Assembly (NCBI RefSeq): GCF_000350105.1
Contig: NZ_CAIY01000035.1
Span: forward strand, 1 to 42,745
Source: Richelia intracellularis HH01
Lineage (GTDB): Bacteria; Cyanobacteriota; Cyanobacteriia; Cyanobacteriales; Nostocaceae
Direction: 5' to 3'
DNA: 42,745 nt
The notes beneath the pieces are model-generated. The model was not told the origin of the DNA and did not search any database. It saw nothing but the letters and a program-made list of their open reading frames with translations. Below are positions 9,330-18,296 of the stretch, piece by piece. Positions within the stretch are counted from its first letter, which is position 1. Every line of letters starts with the position of its first letter. The position numbers and the translations under genes were made by a program.

Positions 9330-9818
9330 ATTGTTGTAGTAACACGAAAAATTCTTGTACTGAGATTGGGCTTTTTGGTTTTGTTAGGCCTGAAACTTAT
9401 CTGAATTGATGAGGATAAGTCTGTTCTCAATGAGAATAAAAAACTACTACAGCCGACTGATTATTGTTATTAGTTATTGTCATAAATCATTAAAAATTTC
9501 TTTTTTTATGATCAATACTTAAAAGTTTTATTCAAGTCTTAACCTACTGATGAAAGTTATTTTGTAATAAAAACTCATTCAGGTAAAACTTTAAGATGGT
9601 TATTATTTCATTTAGTGCCTAATACTGCTACTTAATTGTGGCATTAGTTATCTTGTTACACTATCTCTGATAGTGGGAGTAAGATAATTTAAACAAATAC
9701 ACTTGGATATTTAATCTGGATTTTTCTCAACTTAGTCTAATATATCAAGTGCTGAAGAAATAAGACAATTTATCCCTATGTTTAATAATAACAGGTTTTA
9801 TTAATGTAATAGTAATCA
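9330..9818. other. gene-free stretch
   Basis: No gene, repeat or RNA signature recognised between the DUF2973 terminator and the HAD gene. Confidence 0.5.
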
Positions 9819-10472
9819 ATGACACAAGGACAGCCAAAAGTAATTTTTTTAGATGCAGTTGGTACTCTCTTTAGTGTTAAGGGTAGTATTGGAGGGGTGT
9901 ATAGTCAGATAGCCAATGACTTTGGTGTAAGGGTTCCTGCAGAAACTATTAATAGTCACTTTTTCTCTTGCTTAAAGGTATCGCCACCACCAATATTTCC
10001 TAATGTTGAAGAGAAAGACATCCCTGGAGAAGAATTTAACTGGTGGCAAAATATATCTTATAAAACTTTTGGTAAATCAGGGGTACTTGAACATTTTTCG
10101 GACTTCTCTGCTTTTTTTAGCGAACTTTATATTCATTTTGGTATGGCAGAACCTTGGTTCGTTTATGCCGATGTATTTACATCCTTAAAAAGGTGGCAGA
10201 AAATGGGTATTGATTTGGGTATTATTTCTAATTTTGACTCGCGTATATATTCAGTGTTAGAAGGTTTAGAACTTAGAGATTTTTTTAGCTCAGTTACTAT
10301 TTCCACACAGGTTGGAGTAGCTAAGCCCGACCCGAAAATTTTTGCAATTGCCTTAGAAAAACATAATTGCTGTGCCAGTGAAGCATGGCACATTGGAGAC
10401 AGTATCAGCAAAGACTATCAAGCTTCTAAAAAAGCCGGGTTAAGAGGAATTTGGATTAATCGTCAGCAATAA
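9819..10472 (+). CDS. HAD-superfamily hydrolase (subfamily IA, REG-2-like)
   Basis: 217 residues with all four HAD motifs in order. Motif I is FLDAVGTLF with nucleophile D12, motif II is IISNFDSR (S137), motif III is K169 in VAKPDPKIF, and motif IV is GDSISKD (D194, D199). A helical cap domain lies between about 20 and 115. The second aspartate of the usual DxDx(T/V) motif I is V14. Related REG-2/HDHD3-like proteins also deviate here, so this may be a family trait rather than damage; if so, phosphatase activity may be weak or the substrate unusual. The substrate cannot be told from sequence. ATG start at 9819, no strong Shine-Dalgarno. The downstream neighbour is a dead ABC permease gene, and no operon is apparent. 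Confidence 0.85.
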   Translation: MTQGQPKVIFLDAVGTLFSVKGSIGGVYSQIANDFGVRVPAETINSHFFSCLKVSPPPIFPNVEEKDIPGEEFNWWQNISYKTFGKSGVLEHFSDFSAFFSELYIHFGMAEPWFVYADVFTSLKRWQKMGIDLGIISNFDSRIYSVLEGLELRDFFSSVTISTQVGVAKPDPKIFAIALEKHNCCASEAWHIGDSISKDYQASKKAGLRGIWINRQQ

Positions 10473-10516
10473 TAGAATCAAAATTGAATGATATGGCAAT
10501 GCCACAATATATTAAA

Positions 10517-11220
10517 ATGCTATGGTTATTCTGGAGTAGTATGTGTCAGAGATGAATACTATTTCAACTTTATTTTATTTTAGCAACCTTAAGCAGTCTG
10601 AGCAATCTTACTGACAGTATTTGAAGTTTATTTTTCTTTTACGGTTAAAGATTATACATTTTCTGAATGATTATGGTTAGAAGCTTTGATTGTAGTTGGG
10701 ATTTTTAAAGTATTACAAGGTTTCCCCACAGTTTTTCTCATTCCTAACCTCAATCGCATTGTCTGTCATGTGCAAGAGGGAACACTGGACTTTTTATCCT
10801 TGGGGATTACCATATATGATTTTTGGTAGTGTTGTTATTGCTTATGCAGGAGGAAAAATTGGTTTAGGGCTAGATAATTATTTACTGGGCTTAATACAAT
10901 TATTTTGCGTATCAACTATCCCATAATATGGGAAGTACTAGCATTTGGTTTATCAAAATTTATAGTATTACTCAATTACTTCAGGGTTTGTTAGAGGCAG
11001 GAAGATATGATCCTATGATAGTATACCCTACAGCCTATCGCTTCTTTTTCACCTTCGTTATCCCAGTAGCTTTTCTAACAACATTTCCGGTACAAGCCAT
11101 ACTAGGCAGGGGGCAAATTCACAGTTTCACATTGCATCTTTACTGGCATTCATACTGTTTTTTGTTTCCACAGTTTTTTGGCGATTTGCATTGCGTTTTT
11201 ATACAAGTGTATCTAGTTAA
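10517..11220 (+). pseudogene. ABC-2 type transporter permease (ABC2_membrane_6/DUF990), degraded
   Basis: Fragments of one permease appear in order over several frames: MLWLFWSSM, then DEYYFNFILF, IVVGIFKVLQGF and NRIVCHVQEGTLDF. After an apparent deletion come YPWGLPYMIFGSVVIAYAGG, IGLGLDNYLLGL, then TSIWFIKIYSITQLLQGL, LEAGRYDP, YRFFFTFVIPVAFLTTFPVQ and AILGRG. A last shift gives ASLLAFILFFVSTVFWRFAL and RFYTSVSS, ending at 11220. The SPWGLP-like, IWFVKIY and FVIPVAFLTT(F/V)P blocks are typical of this cyanobacterial exporter permease, which normally has about 260 residues and pairs with an ATPase and a second permease. Multiple stops, frameshifts and a central loss of about 15-25 codons rule out function. 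The partner genes are not in the window. Confidence 0.9.
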
Positions 11221-11582
11221 AAAAATAGTATATTTGCGAATAAGAACAAGATGAACTCAAGAATTAAAGAGGTCCAACAGATGGTTGAAAATTAACACCC
11301 AAATCAAATTATATGTATTGATTAGAGCAAGTACATGTAATAGTGAAAAATACACCCCCAGCTAATATAAAACAAAGCAGATACTTTTTTATAGCTTAAA
11401 ATCTAAAAACTCTATTGAATCAATAAATTATACTAATACTCCAAAATATCAAAAATAACGTTAATGTCAAAAATAATGTTGACTTTAAGTAATTATTTAC
11501 TGTAAGTGGATATAACTTTGAATCCTCGGGCTGTGGCAAAATAAAACGGTAAGAAGAGACATTTATATATCAAGGTAATTTA
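11221..11582. other. intergenic region upstream of chlI
   Basis: AT-rich leader region of chlI. No recognised riboswitch, repeat or RNA. Confidence 0.45.
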
Positions 11583-12674
11583 GTGAGTTATACTTCTGGT
11601 ACTAAACGCCGTGCAGTGTTTCCCTTTACGGCCATTGTGGGTCAACAAGAAATGAAATTAGCTCTAATTTTAAATGTAATTGACCCAAAAATCGGCGGTG
11701 TAATGATTATGGGTGATCGTGGTACAGGTAAGTCCACAACTATTAGGGCCCTGGCTGATTTACTTCCAGAAATACCTATAGTTGCTAACGATCCTTTCAA
11801 CAGCCATCCCAGCGAACCCGATTTAATGAGTGATGATATTAGACAAAGGTTACTTCAAGGTGAGAATATTCCAGTAGCTCAGAAAAAAGTAGAGATGATT
11901 GATTTACCCCTGGGTGCTACAGAAGATAGAGTTTGTGGGACTATTGATATTGAGAAAGCCTTATCTGAAGGAGTAAAAGCATTTGAACCCGGTTTGCTAG
12001 CTAAAGCTAATCGGGGTATCCTCTACGTAGATGAAGTTAACCTCCTTGATGACCACTTGGTAGATGTATTGCTTGACTCTGCCGCCAGCGGTTGGAATAC
12101 TGTGGAAAGAGAAGGTATTTCCATACGTCATCCTGCACGATTTGTATTAGTTGGTTCTGGGAACCCCGAAGAGGGAGAATTACGCCCCCAATTGTTAGAC
12201 AGGTTTGGGATGCATTCAGAAATTCGCACAGTTAGAGAACCAGCTTTGCGGGTGCAAATTGTAGAGCAAAGGTCCGAATTTGACAAAAATCCATCAGAGT
12301 TTTTAGCTCGGTATAAAATAGAGCAAGAAGAATTACAGCAACGTATTGTTAATGCCCAAAAACTTCTAACTCAATTAAATATTGATTATAATCTGCGAGT
12401 CAATATTTCCGAGGTTTGTTCTGAGCTGAACGTAGATGGTTTACGTGGTGATATTGTTACTAACCATGCTGCTAAAGCCTTAACAGCTTTTGAGGGACGT
12501 ACTGAAGTTACAGTAGAGGATATTCAACGAGTAATTACTTTATGCTTGCGTCATCGACTCAGGAAAGATCCTTTAGAAGCTATTGACTCTGGTTATAAAG
12601 TGGAAAAAGCTTTTTCTCGAGTTTTTGGCGTGGCGACATCAGAAGATACAGCACAAGCTAATAGTAAAAAGTAA
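11583..12674 (+). CDS. chlI: magnesium-protoporphyrin IX chelatase, ATPase subunit I
   Basis: AAA+ ATPase subunit that, with ChlD and ChlH, drives insertion of Mg2+ into protoporphyrin IX, the first committed step of chlorophyll synthesis. 363 residues, a normal length. Visible motifs are Walker A GDRGTGKS (44-51), Walker [12 protein letters not shown] with D150 and E151, sensor 1 [20 protein letters not shown] (192-211) including the likely arginine finger R207, and a C-terminal helical lid with sensor 2 around ALTAFEGR. The start is a GTG at 11583; the conserved FPFTAIVGQ block begins 13 residues later, which agrees with relatives. The frame is intact and well conserved, as expected for an essential photosynthesis gene. 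It is monocistronic here; chlD and chlH are not in the window. An unusual pair of overlapping hairpins lies 68 bases downstream. Confidence 0.97.
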   Translation: MSYTSGTKRRAVFPFTAIVGQQEMKLALILNVIDPKIGGVMIMGDRGTGKSTTIRALADLLPEIPIVANDPFNSHPSEPDLMSDDIRQRLLQGENIPVAQKKVEMIDLPLGATEDRVCGTIDIEKALSEGVKAFEPGLLAKANRGILYVDEVNLLDDHLVDVLLDSAASGWNTVEREGISIRHPARFVLVGSGNPEEGELRPQLLDRFGMHSEIRTVREPALRVQIVEQRSEFDKNPSEFLARYKIEQEELQQRIVNAQKLLTQLNIDYNLRVNISEVCSELNVDGLRGDIVTNHAAKALTAFEGRTEVTVEDIQRVITLCLRHRLRKDPLEAIDSGYKVEKAFSRVFGVATSEDTAQANSKK

Positions 12675-12741
12675 GGCATTTAATTCTGAATATAATTCTA
12701 GAATTAAATTTAGTCACTCATTCAGGGGACACTCCAAAAAA

Positions 12742-12785
12742 TCCAGAGCAGGACTTATAGTAATCCTACTCTGGATTACTATAAG
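12742..12785. repeat. overlapping, mutually exclusive hairpins downstream of chlI
   Basis: Hairpin A pairs 12742-12753 with 12764-12775 (11 of 12). Hairpin B pairs 12754-12766 with 12773-12785 (13 of 13, 6-base loop). They share bases, so only one can form at a time. There is no T tract after hairpin B, so it is not a standard terminator. Confidence 0.8.
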
Positions 12786-13772
12786 CTTTCTGGAAAATGC
12801 ATTTCTCAAAATCAGGCTAGAGGCAAAAATCATAATAAAACGTTATCTAGCTGGATTAACTACAAATTGAGGTAGCAAAAATCATTCAATTAACAGGTGG
12901 ATTTAATTGTTTTTATTAGTATAATCACAAACCTAATAATTCTAACCCCTTGTTTATTTTAAGGTCAATTTGAGAAGTTGACATTTATGGTTGAACATTA
13001 TCATTTTGGCTAACTCACTTAACAAATTTGTGAAACCATCTATGAAACTGATAAATGGTTTTTCAGAAATAAACCATTTTCCAAAAATCCCAAAATAATG
13101 GACAACTTTACGGACAATTATTTCTAGTTTTAATTCAAATTATAATATTATATTCATATCTATATAGAGTTAATTGCAATATCATCCAGATATGAAAAGT
13201 GAACAAACTGAACATTTAACAATTAATACAAAGAATGGCTAATTATAGATACTATTGTAATAGGGTGTATTCAAAATACTCCAAATTAATTTACGGCCAG
13301 ACAGACTAATCACTACTAATTTTTTTACTCATATTTTATTGACAAAGCTATTAAATAAGATAAATAACCCTGCTGTGTAGGCTTATTTTTTAAACTACTC
13401 AAATTTTAGACTTTAATCTTTTCTGTTATCTTAGATAATTAAAGTACAGTTTTAGGCATAGTCTGATAAAACTATCTGGAGGTTCATGTCAAAACCGATT
13501 TATTTTTGTAAGCAAATGTTTAACTCTCTGGTATTTCCTTCGAACTATATTTAGGACAGGGAAAAAATGTCCTAGTCCTAATATCCTGTTATATTTAATT
13601 AATTGTTCACATATAAACTATACAAGACCTTATCCTCAGCTACCATTATTATGGGGATTTACACACCACCTAATAAAGACAAGTAAATTATATATTGGTG
13701 TATGTGGACGTTTTAGTATAGCAGTGTAAGTATCTTGGAAAAATTTCTCTTCCCTTTTAATATGGGTTACCT
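12786..13772. other. gene-free stretch
   Basis: About 1 kb with no intact gene. A 22-codon open frame starting at the ATG at 13488, preceded by CTGGAGG, is visible, but it is too short and unrecognised to call a gene. Confidence 0.45.
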
Positions 13773-13811
13773 AACTTGACTATGATATAATTTACAGCTC
13801 ATAGTCAAGTT
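13773..13811. repeat. 13-bp perfect inverted repeat
   Basis: AACTTGACTATGA (13773-13785) and TCATAGTCAAGTT (13799-13811) flank a 13-base spacer starting TATAAT. The left arm holds TTGACT, but the TATAAT follows too closely for a normal promoter. It might be an operator-like site or a relic hairpin. Confidence 0.8.
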
Positions 13812-13851
13812 GGGCTGTGTGGAAAGTATATTAATATTTACTCTAATTACC

Positions 13852-13891
13852 CATACACTCAATTGCCCATACATACACTCAATTGCCCATA
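13852..13891. repeat. exact 20-bp tandem duplication
   Basis: The 20-base unit CATACACTCAATTGCCCATA is repeated twice head to tail with no difference, about 280 bases upstream of rplU. An exact copy implies recent slippage or duplication, or selection on both copies. Confidence 0.9.
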
Positions 13892-13974
13892 ATTTTAAAG
13901 ATAATTATTTATTTGAGTATATTCAATTAAGATAATTTCTTTACTGTGCGCGATTAAAGTGTTGTATTGCAGAG

Positions 13975-14003
13975 TTGACTTAAGTAAATGGATGCAGTAC
14001 ATT
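13975..14003 (+). promoter_or_regulatory. candidate promoter of the rplU-rpmA operon
   Basis: TTGACT (13975-13980), a 17-base spacer, then TACATT (13998-14003) fit a sigma-70 promoter. Transcription would start near 14010 and leave a leader of about 165 bases before rplU, long enough for structure or feedback control by L21, though I recognise no known leader family. Confidence 0.4.
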
Positions 14004-14173
14004 TATGTGGTAATAGGCCAGAGGTTGGTAGGCTGTAAATTTGTCTTCTCCATTATTGGGTTGAAAAAATAACATCAACGATTATATGGGGAAGCCGGGA
14101 ATTGGTAGTCATGCCTCATAAGGTTTGTTTGTAAATGATAGGCTGCCCGTACGGTGAATTTAAGGATAATTTT

Positions 14174-14563
14174 ATGACCTACGCAATTATTGAGACTGGT
14201 GGCAAACAACTTCGAGTGGAATCGGGGCGTTTCTATGATGTTGAATTGCTGTCTTGTGAGCCAAATGAAAAAATTTCGATAGAATCCATATTATTGGTTG
14301 AGCATAATGGTGAAGTCACTGTAGGACGTCCTTTAGTTACAGGCGCAAAGGTCGAAGGAACCATTGTCCGTCACTTGAGAGGCCGTAAAGTGCTTGTATA
14401 CAAAATGAAACCAAAAAAGAAGACTCGTAAAAAGCGCGGTCACCGTCAGGAAATAACCAGACTAATGATTGACTCCATAAGCCTTAATGGTTCCATACTA
14501 ACAGCCTCTCAGGAGCCAATCCAGGAAGATACGGATACTGTCTCAGTTGTTGCAGCAAAATAA
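14174..14563 (+). CDS. rplU: 50S ribosomal protein L21
   Basis: 129 residues from the ATG at 14174, preceded by AAGGA. The frame stays open upstream to an ATG at 14135, but L21 proteins begin at [12 protein letters not shown], so the inner start is chosen. The hallmark N-terminus [13 protein letters not shown], the middle [16 protein letters not shown] and the basic [16 protein letters not shown] (about 79-94) that contacts 23S rRNA are all present. A C-terminal tail of about 20 residues extends beyond the bacterial core. Binds 23S rRNA together with L20 in the large subunit. First gene of a two-gene operon with rpmA, 36 bases apart, the usual bacterial arrangement. Confidence 0.97.
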   Translation: MTYAIIETGGKQLRVESGRFYDVELLSCEPNEKISIESILLVEHNGEVTVGRPLVTGAKVEGTIVRHLRGRKVLVYKMKPKKKTRKKRGHRQEITRLMIDSISLNGSILTASQEPIQEDTDTVSVVAAK

Positions 14564-14599
14564 TAATAAAGAAGTATTATTACAGAATAAGGAGAAATT

Positions 14600-14866
14600 A
14601 TGGCTCATAAGAAGGGAACAGGTAGTACTCGTAATGGTCGTGACTCGAATGCCCAAAGGCTTGGCGTGAAACGTTATGGTGGCCAAACTGTTCGTGCAGG
14701 CAATATAATAGTGCGTCAGCGCGGAACAAAGTTTCATCCTGGTAATAATGTAGGTATCGGTAGTGATGATACTCTATTTGCCTTAATTGATGGCATTATC
14801 ACTTTTGAACGTAAGGGTAAAAATAGAAAGAAAGTAAGTATATATGCGGCTAGCACGATAATTTAA
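14600..14866 (+). CDS. rpmA: 50S ribosomal protein L27
   Basis: 88 residues. A strong AAGGAG (14589-14594) lies 5 bases before the ATG. The N-terminus [16 protein letters not shown] is the conserved flexible arm that reaches the peptidyl-transferase centre. [20 protein letters not shown] and [18 protein letters not shown] complete the family signature. No N-terminal propeptide of the Firmicutes type is present. Second gene of the rplU operon and followed by a terminator-like hairpin. Confidence 0.98.
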   Translation: MAHKKGTGSTRNGRDSNAQRLGVKRYGGQTVRAGNIIVRQRGTKFHPGNNVGIGSDDTLFALIDGIITFERKGKNRKKVSIYAASTII

Positions 14867-14907
14867 GGTTAAACCTCTTAGTCAAAAATTTTGCTGTGAG
14901 AATTTTT

Positions 14908-14932
14908 AAATACCTGGCTCTGGTATTTTTAT
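14908..14932 (+). terminator. terminator of the rplU-rpmA operon
   Basis: AAATACC (14908-14914) pairs with GGTATTT (14922-14928) over a 7-base loop, followed by further T-rich sequence. It lies about 40 bases after the rpmA stop. Confidence 0.65.
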
Positions 14933-15137
14933 ATTTCTTGGCTTTGACATAACTATTAATATTTTATTCCCTGCCCATTCAAACAAGCAGACTAATAACA
15001 GTTGTTAATTTGTTCTTCTTACTGAAGGAAATCAGTCATAATTCAAACAAAGGATAGCAAGGAATAACATATTATAAAATCCTTAGCCTTGAAATTTACC
15101 TTACTTTTCTGAGTTTCCGAAAGGATTAATTTCAAGG

Positions 15138-15368
15138 TCAGGCTATATACCTGAGAAATAGTATATTTTGCAGTGATTGCCCAAATGCCAAGAATTGCTG
15201 CAAAGAATTAGAAATAACATTACTGTAATGTTCCGGTTGACTAGTGCATAACAACCGAACTGTACAAATTAGCTCAATTAGCACCTCATCTAGTATTAAT
15301 ACCTCTAAGCTAGTGTTCTCATGTACAGGCAGAGCTAAAATAAAATCTAGGTTGGGGAATCTTACCAT
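15138..15368 (-). CDS. hypothetical small protein
   Basis: 76 residues starting MVRFPNLDFILALPVHENTS and ending in a hydrophobic LQNILFLRYIA. The composition is protein-like (balanced charged, aliphatic and Cys/His residues, for example RLLCTSQPEHYSNVI), unlike the surrounding frames, and no other gene overlaps it. There is no clear Shine-Dalgarno, and a stop lies four codons before the ATG. I do not recognise the family. It could be a real small gene or the last open piece of a decaying one. Confidence 0.4.
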   Translation of the reverse strand: MVRFPNLDFILALPVHENTSLEVLILDEVLIELICTVRLLCTSQPEHYSNVISNSLQQFLAFGQSLQNILFLRYIA

Positions 15369-15880
15369 TATATATATCCATTACAATTACGGAAGAGAGT
15401 AGAGCTAAGTAAGATTAATTTTCCAAGTGTACCCTAATTGAATCTTCTGTTGAGTAGTAATTTACTTAGGCTCCACAGAAAAATGAGTTTTTATTAAAAC
15501 ACTCTAAATAATTTATTATGAGTTTAACTTAATCTACATGGGTTAGTGTTTATCAACATAAGGGTGATTCATAAATTTCCTAACTTTACTGAAAGTAAAC
15601 ATTAAAAAATATATTTGGCCCGTTATTACATATTTAAATTTTATATTTACTTGGCCTGGATAAATCTCTGCTATAGGCTAGTAACAATCAAGAAACACTG
15701 AAAATCACACCTTCGGACTGAATTTATATTTACTAAAAACAAGTCTGCTAGTGGTAAAGACTAAAGTAACTAATATGTTTGCAACTACAGCATTATCCTA
15801 CCATAGAGGAGGATAATGCTGCGGACTTTCACTTTTCTTGAGGAGAGCCTGGTCTAGTTGTAACAGTATTTATTTTTCTA
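15369..15880. other. gene-free stretch with a 12-bp inverted repeat
   Basis: CAGCATTATCCT (15788-15799) and AGGATAATGCTG (15810-15821) form a perfect 12-bp stem with a 10-base loop. It sits about 60 bases beyond the stop of the minus-strand membrane protein gene and may act as its terminator, although no T tract follows on that strand. Nothing else recognised. Confidence 0.5.
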
Positions 15881-16372
15881 TTACCAATATTTAACAAATA
15901 AAAAATGCAACATGAACCCAGACACCAAGCCAAGTAATGAAATGAATAATATAAATCGAAAAGCAAGCTTTTCTCTATATCCTAAGGTTTGAAGGTCTAG
16001 TCTAACTAATATTATGGTAGCAACGATAACTAGTATGTCAAGGAACATTCTGAATCTTGCCAAAACGAAAAATAATAAAAATGCACCTAATAGAGTAACC
16101 CCAAAATATCTTAGGTTTGATCGTAAGAGGAAATGTAAAAAGCCAGAAATTCTGCGCCAAGGAGCATTAAAGCAACTCGTAAGGATTAATATAGCTATAA
16201 CCACTAATAGCCAATTAAGTGAATAACTTCTTAATTGACAGGTGGCCCATCCAATATTGATGTAAGTTAACAGTAGTAAAAATAGAGAGTCCCACGGTAT
16301 TTTCCTGATAATATTTATCATTAAGGATGATTTACTCAGTTGAGGAATTAATACACTATTGGTAACAACCAC
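15881..16372 (-). CDS. multi-pass membrane protein, unknown function
   Basis: 163 residues from a GTG at 16372, or 146 from an ATG at 16321 (MINIIRKIPWDSLFLLLL). The GTG has a weak TAGGG upstream; the ATG has none. Four or five hydrophobic segments are visible (about 28-46, 52-66, 88-106, 110-124 and 136-158), with positively charged loops such as NAPWRRISG and LGYREKLAFR. No catalytic motif or known family can be recognised. The intact frame in an eroding genome suggests it is retained by selection. It lies on the same strand as rnhA but more than 300 bases downstream, so it is probably a separate transcript. Confidence 0.6.
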   Translation of the reverse strand: MVVTNSVLIPQLSKSSLMINIIRKIPWDSLFLLLLTYINIGWATCQLRSYSLNWLLVVIAILILTSCFNAPWRRISGFLHFLLRSNLRYFGVTLLGAFLLFFVLARFRMFLDILVIVATIILVRLDLQTLGYREKLAFRFILFISLLGLVSGFMLHFLFVKYW

Positions 16373-16687
16373 TGTTTTACCCTAAATATCAAGCTTTAGA
16401 TTGGATTTCTTTGAAGAGTATTTAATTATCCTGATACATGCGAATTCAGTTTAATGAAAATTAATAAAAAGGGATAAGGGGAAGAACTATTTTATATCTC
16501 TTACCTCATGTTATTAGTTGACTACCATAATTTTTTGGAATCCATATTACCAATTGCATGTTCCCTCAGCAGCGATGTAGAGAGGAAAATTCGTCCAAGT
16601 AACAAGCATTAATAATGCTAAGGGAAAGGCAAATTAGAATGAAAGTTCAGCTATGTTTCCATTAGAATGACATATTTTCGTTGTGTA
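16373..16687. other. short intergenic region
   Basis: No gene, RNA or notable repeat recognised between rnhA and the membrane protein gene. Confidence 0.5.
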
Positions 16688-17587
16688 TTAATTTTCATCT
16701 TCCTCATCAAATAGATCACCCCGCTCTAGTTCCCAAAGAATTTGATTACCTTCTCTTCTAACACGTGAAACTACCCAGTTACGCCAGCGCCATTCATCTC
16801 CCCTACTAGTAACAGCACTGGCATGAACACCCATTAAGTCTGCCAGTTCGGAACTGGTTATCAAATAACCTTTAGCTGCAATTTCGTCAGCGACATGAAG
16901 GGTTTCCAATAGGTTACGGATGTGCACCATCCTTAATTCACTAGAAATCGTCTCACTATTTAGTGAAGCAGTGGCATTGGATGAGTCAATCATATTTTTT
17001 TGTAATACAAAAGGTTCAAAATTTTGTGTATTTTCGTTACCTGGTTTGTTATTTGAATTTCCACTAGATGCTGCAGCCAAATCATATTCATTTTGTGGTT
17101 GTGAATTGCAGCTAGAAATTTGTGTTAGGAATGGTTCGGTACCATTGGCAAATGCACGAGCGATCATATCACAACGTTCATTTCCCACATTTCCTGAATG
17201 ACCCCTGACATGTTGCCATTTTATGTGATGACTGTTAAGTTCATCTAAAGTTACTAGCAAGTCTTGATTAACAACTGGTTTGCCATCGGCTTTCTTCCAC
17301 CCCTTTGCTTTCCAGCCTGTTACCCATTTTGTTACACAGTTAATTAAGTATTCACTATCTGTGTAAAGGGTAATTTGTTCATTTTTTTCACTAGTTTGCA
17401 GATATCGCAAAGCTGCAATTGCAGCTTCTATCTCCATCCGGTTATTAGTAGTGCAATCACATGGCTCGCCTATTTCATGAATCGAACCATCATTAAAATA
17501 GATAACCACACCCCAACCACCAGGACCAGGGTTCCCAGTGCAGGCACCATCGGTGTATATACTTTGGATTTTATGAACTGGAGACAT
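16688..17587 (-). CDS. rnhA: ribonuclease HI with C-terminal extension
   Basis: Degrades the RNA strand of RNA-DNA hybrids during replication and repair. 299 residues, about twice the usual 150. Residues 5-150 are a complete RNase HI domain: YTDGACTGNPGPGGWG with D13, NNRMEIEAA with E52, LYTDSEYLI with D77, VRGHSGNVGNERCD with H130 and D140, and the basic WKAKGWKKADGKPV handle. Residues 155-215 are a low-complexity Asn/Ser linker. Residues 216-299 form a second, probably helical domain (VADEIAAKGYLITSSELADL, then MGVHASAVTSRGDEWRWRNW) that looks like a winged-helix or HTH-type module, followed by an acidic tail. I believe such an extension occurs in other filamentous cyanobacteria. Stands alone. 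Confidence 0.95.
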   Translation of the reverse strand: MSPVHKIQSIYTDGACTGNPGPGGWGVVIYFNDGSIHEIGEPCDCTTNNRMEIEAAIAALRYLQTSEKNEQITLYTDSEYLINCVTKWVTGWKAKGWKKADGKPVVNQDLLVTLDELNSHHIKWQHVRGHSGNVGNERCDMIARAFANGTEPFLTQISSCNSQPQNEYDLAAASSGNSNNKPGNENTQNFEPFVLQKNMIDSSNATASLNSETISSELRMVHIRNLLETLHVADEIAAKGYLITSSELADLMGVHASAVTSRGDEWRWRNWVVSRVRREGNQILWELERGDLFDEEDEN

Positions 17588-18225
17588 AATAACAATTTAA
17601 AACCGCAGCAGAGTGAATTCTGAAATTGAATCACGGAAAACACACAAGAATATTAAGGTTATCATGATTATTGCCATACAAAAACGTAAAACAGTCATAA
17701 GTATAGACCAGTTAAGATTTACAAGAAAACCCCAAATAATTTCCTAAGATTAAAAACCTTTAATGATGTGATATATACAGACTACTTCCTGGTAAGGATA
17801 TTAGCTCACATTAATTAAACTTTGCCTTATTTACACTTAAAAGTTGGTAAACTTTCTCTAAACGTATTAAGTATATTTGGCTTTTATAGATAAATTATTG
17901 ATTTCTGGGCTTTTAGTAATCAAATTGTTGGTAGATAATAAATTGGCACCCTTAACTATAAATAAGAGAAATAAAGCTGCATAAATCCTAGAAAGTTCCA
18001 GGTAGAGAATATTGGATCATGTATTTGTTGCGACTCACAATAAATACATGATTCAATATTCATTACATAGGTACTAGTCGAAATGCCAAAATTTAGCAAA
18101 AAATTTGGTAATAGTATCTATAAGGATATTCTATATAAGTTAAAAAAGGAGGGAATAGCACACTTGTAAATTTAACTGAGGCTTTGGGACAAACCCTCAA
18201 CAAAAAATTCTATGTATGTTTTACC
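17588..18225. other. gene-free stretch between rnhA and ndhD
   Basis: No gene remnant recognised. It contains the imperfect 20-bp inverted repeat at 18007-18061, listed separately. Confidence 0.5.
18007..18061. repeat. 20-bp inverted repeat (one mismatch)
   Basis: 18007-18026 pairs with 18042-18061 at 19 of 20 positions, with a 15-base loop. It is non-coding, about 170 bases beyond the ndhD terminator, and carries no T tract. Confidence 0.85.
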
Positions 18226-18280
18226 CAAAAAGAACAAAGGCTCAGTGGCTACTCTAAAGTGGTTAACTTCTAAGCCTTTG
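18226..18280 (-). terminator. ndhD terminator
   Basis: On the minus strand CAAAGGCTTA pairs with TGAGCCTTTG (one G:T pair), followed by TTCTTTTT. The stem begins 17 bases after the ndhD stop; the inner loop is long (about 26 bases). Confidence 0.6.
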
Positions 18281-18296
18281 ATAAAGACAAACTTAC

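Noticed and set aside
10696..11254. Two apparent small membrane-protein genes (10696-10926 and 10928-11254)
   Set aside because: Both are frame fragments of a single degraded ABC-2 permease; flanking pieces of the same protein are readable in other frames.
12583..12870. Open frame overlapping the 3' end of chlI
   Set aside because: It overlaps a conserved gene in another frame and runs into the hairpin region; composition is not protein-like.
13852..13891. Start of a CRISPR array
   Set aside because: The two 20-bp units are directly adjacent with no spacer and only two copies, and no cas gene is present.
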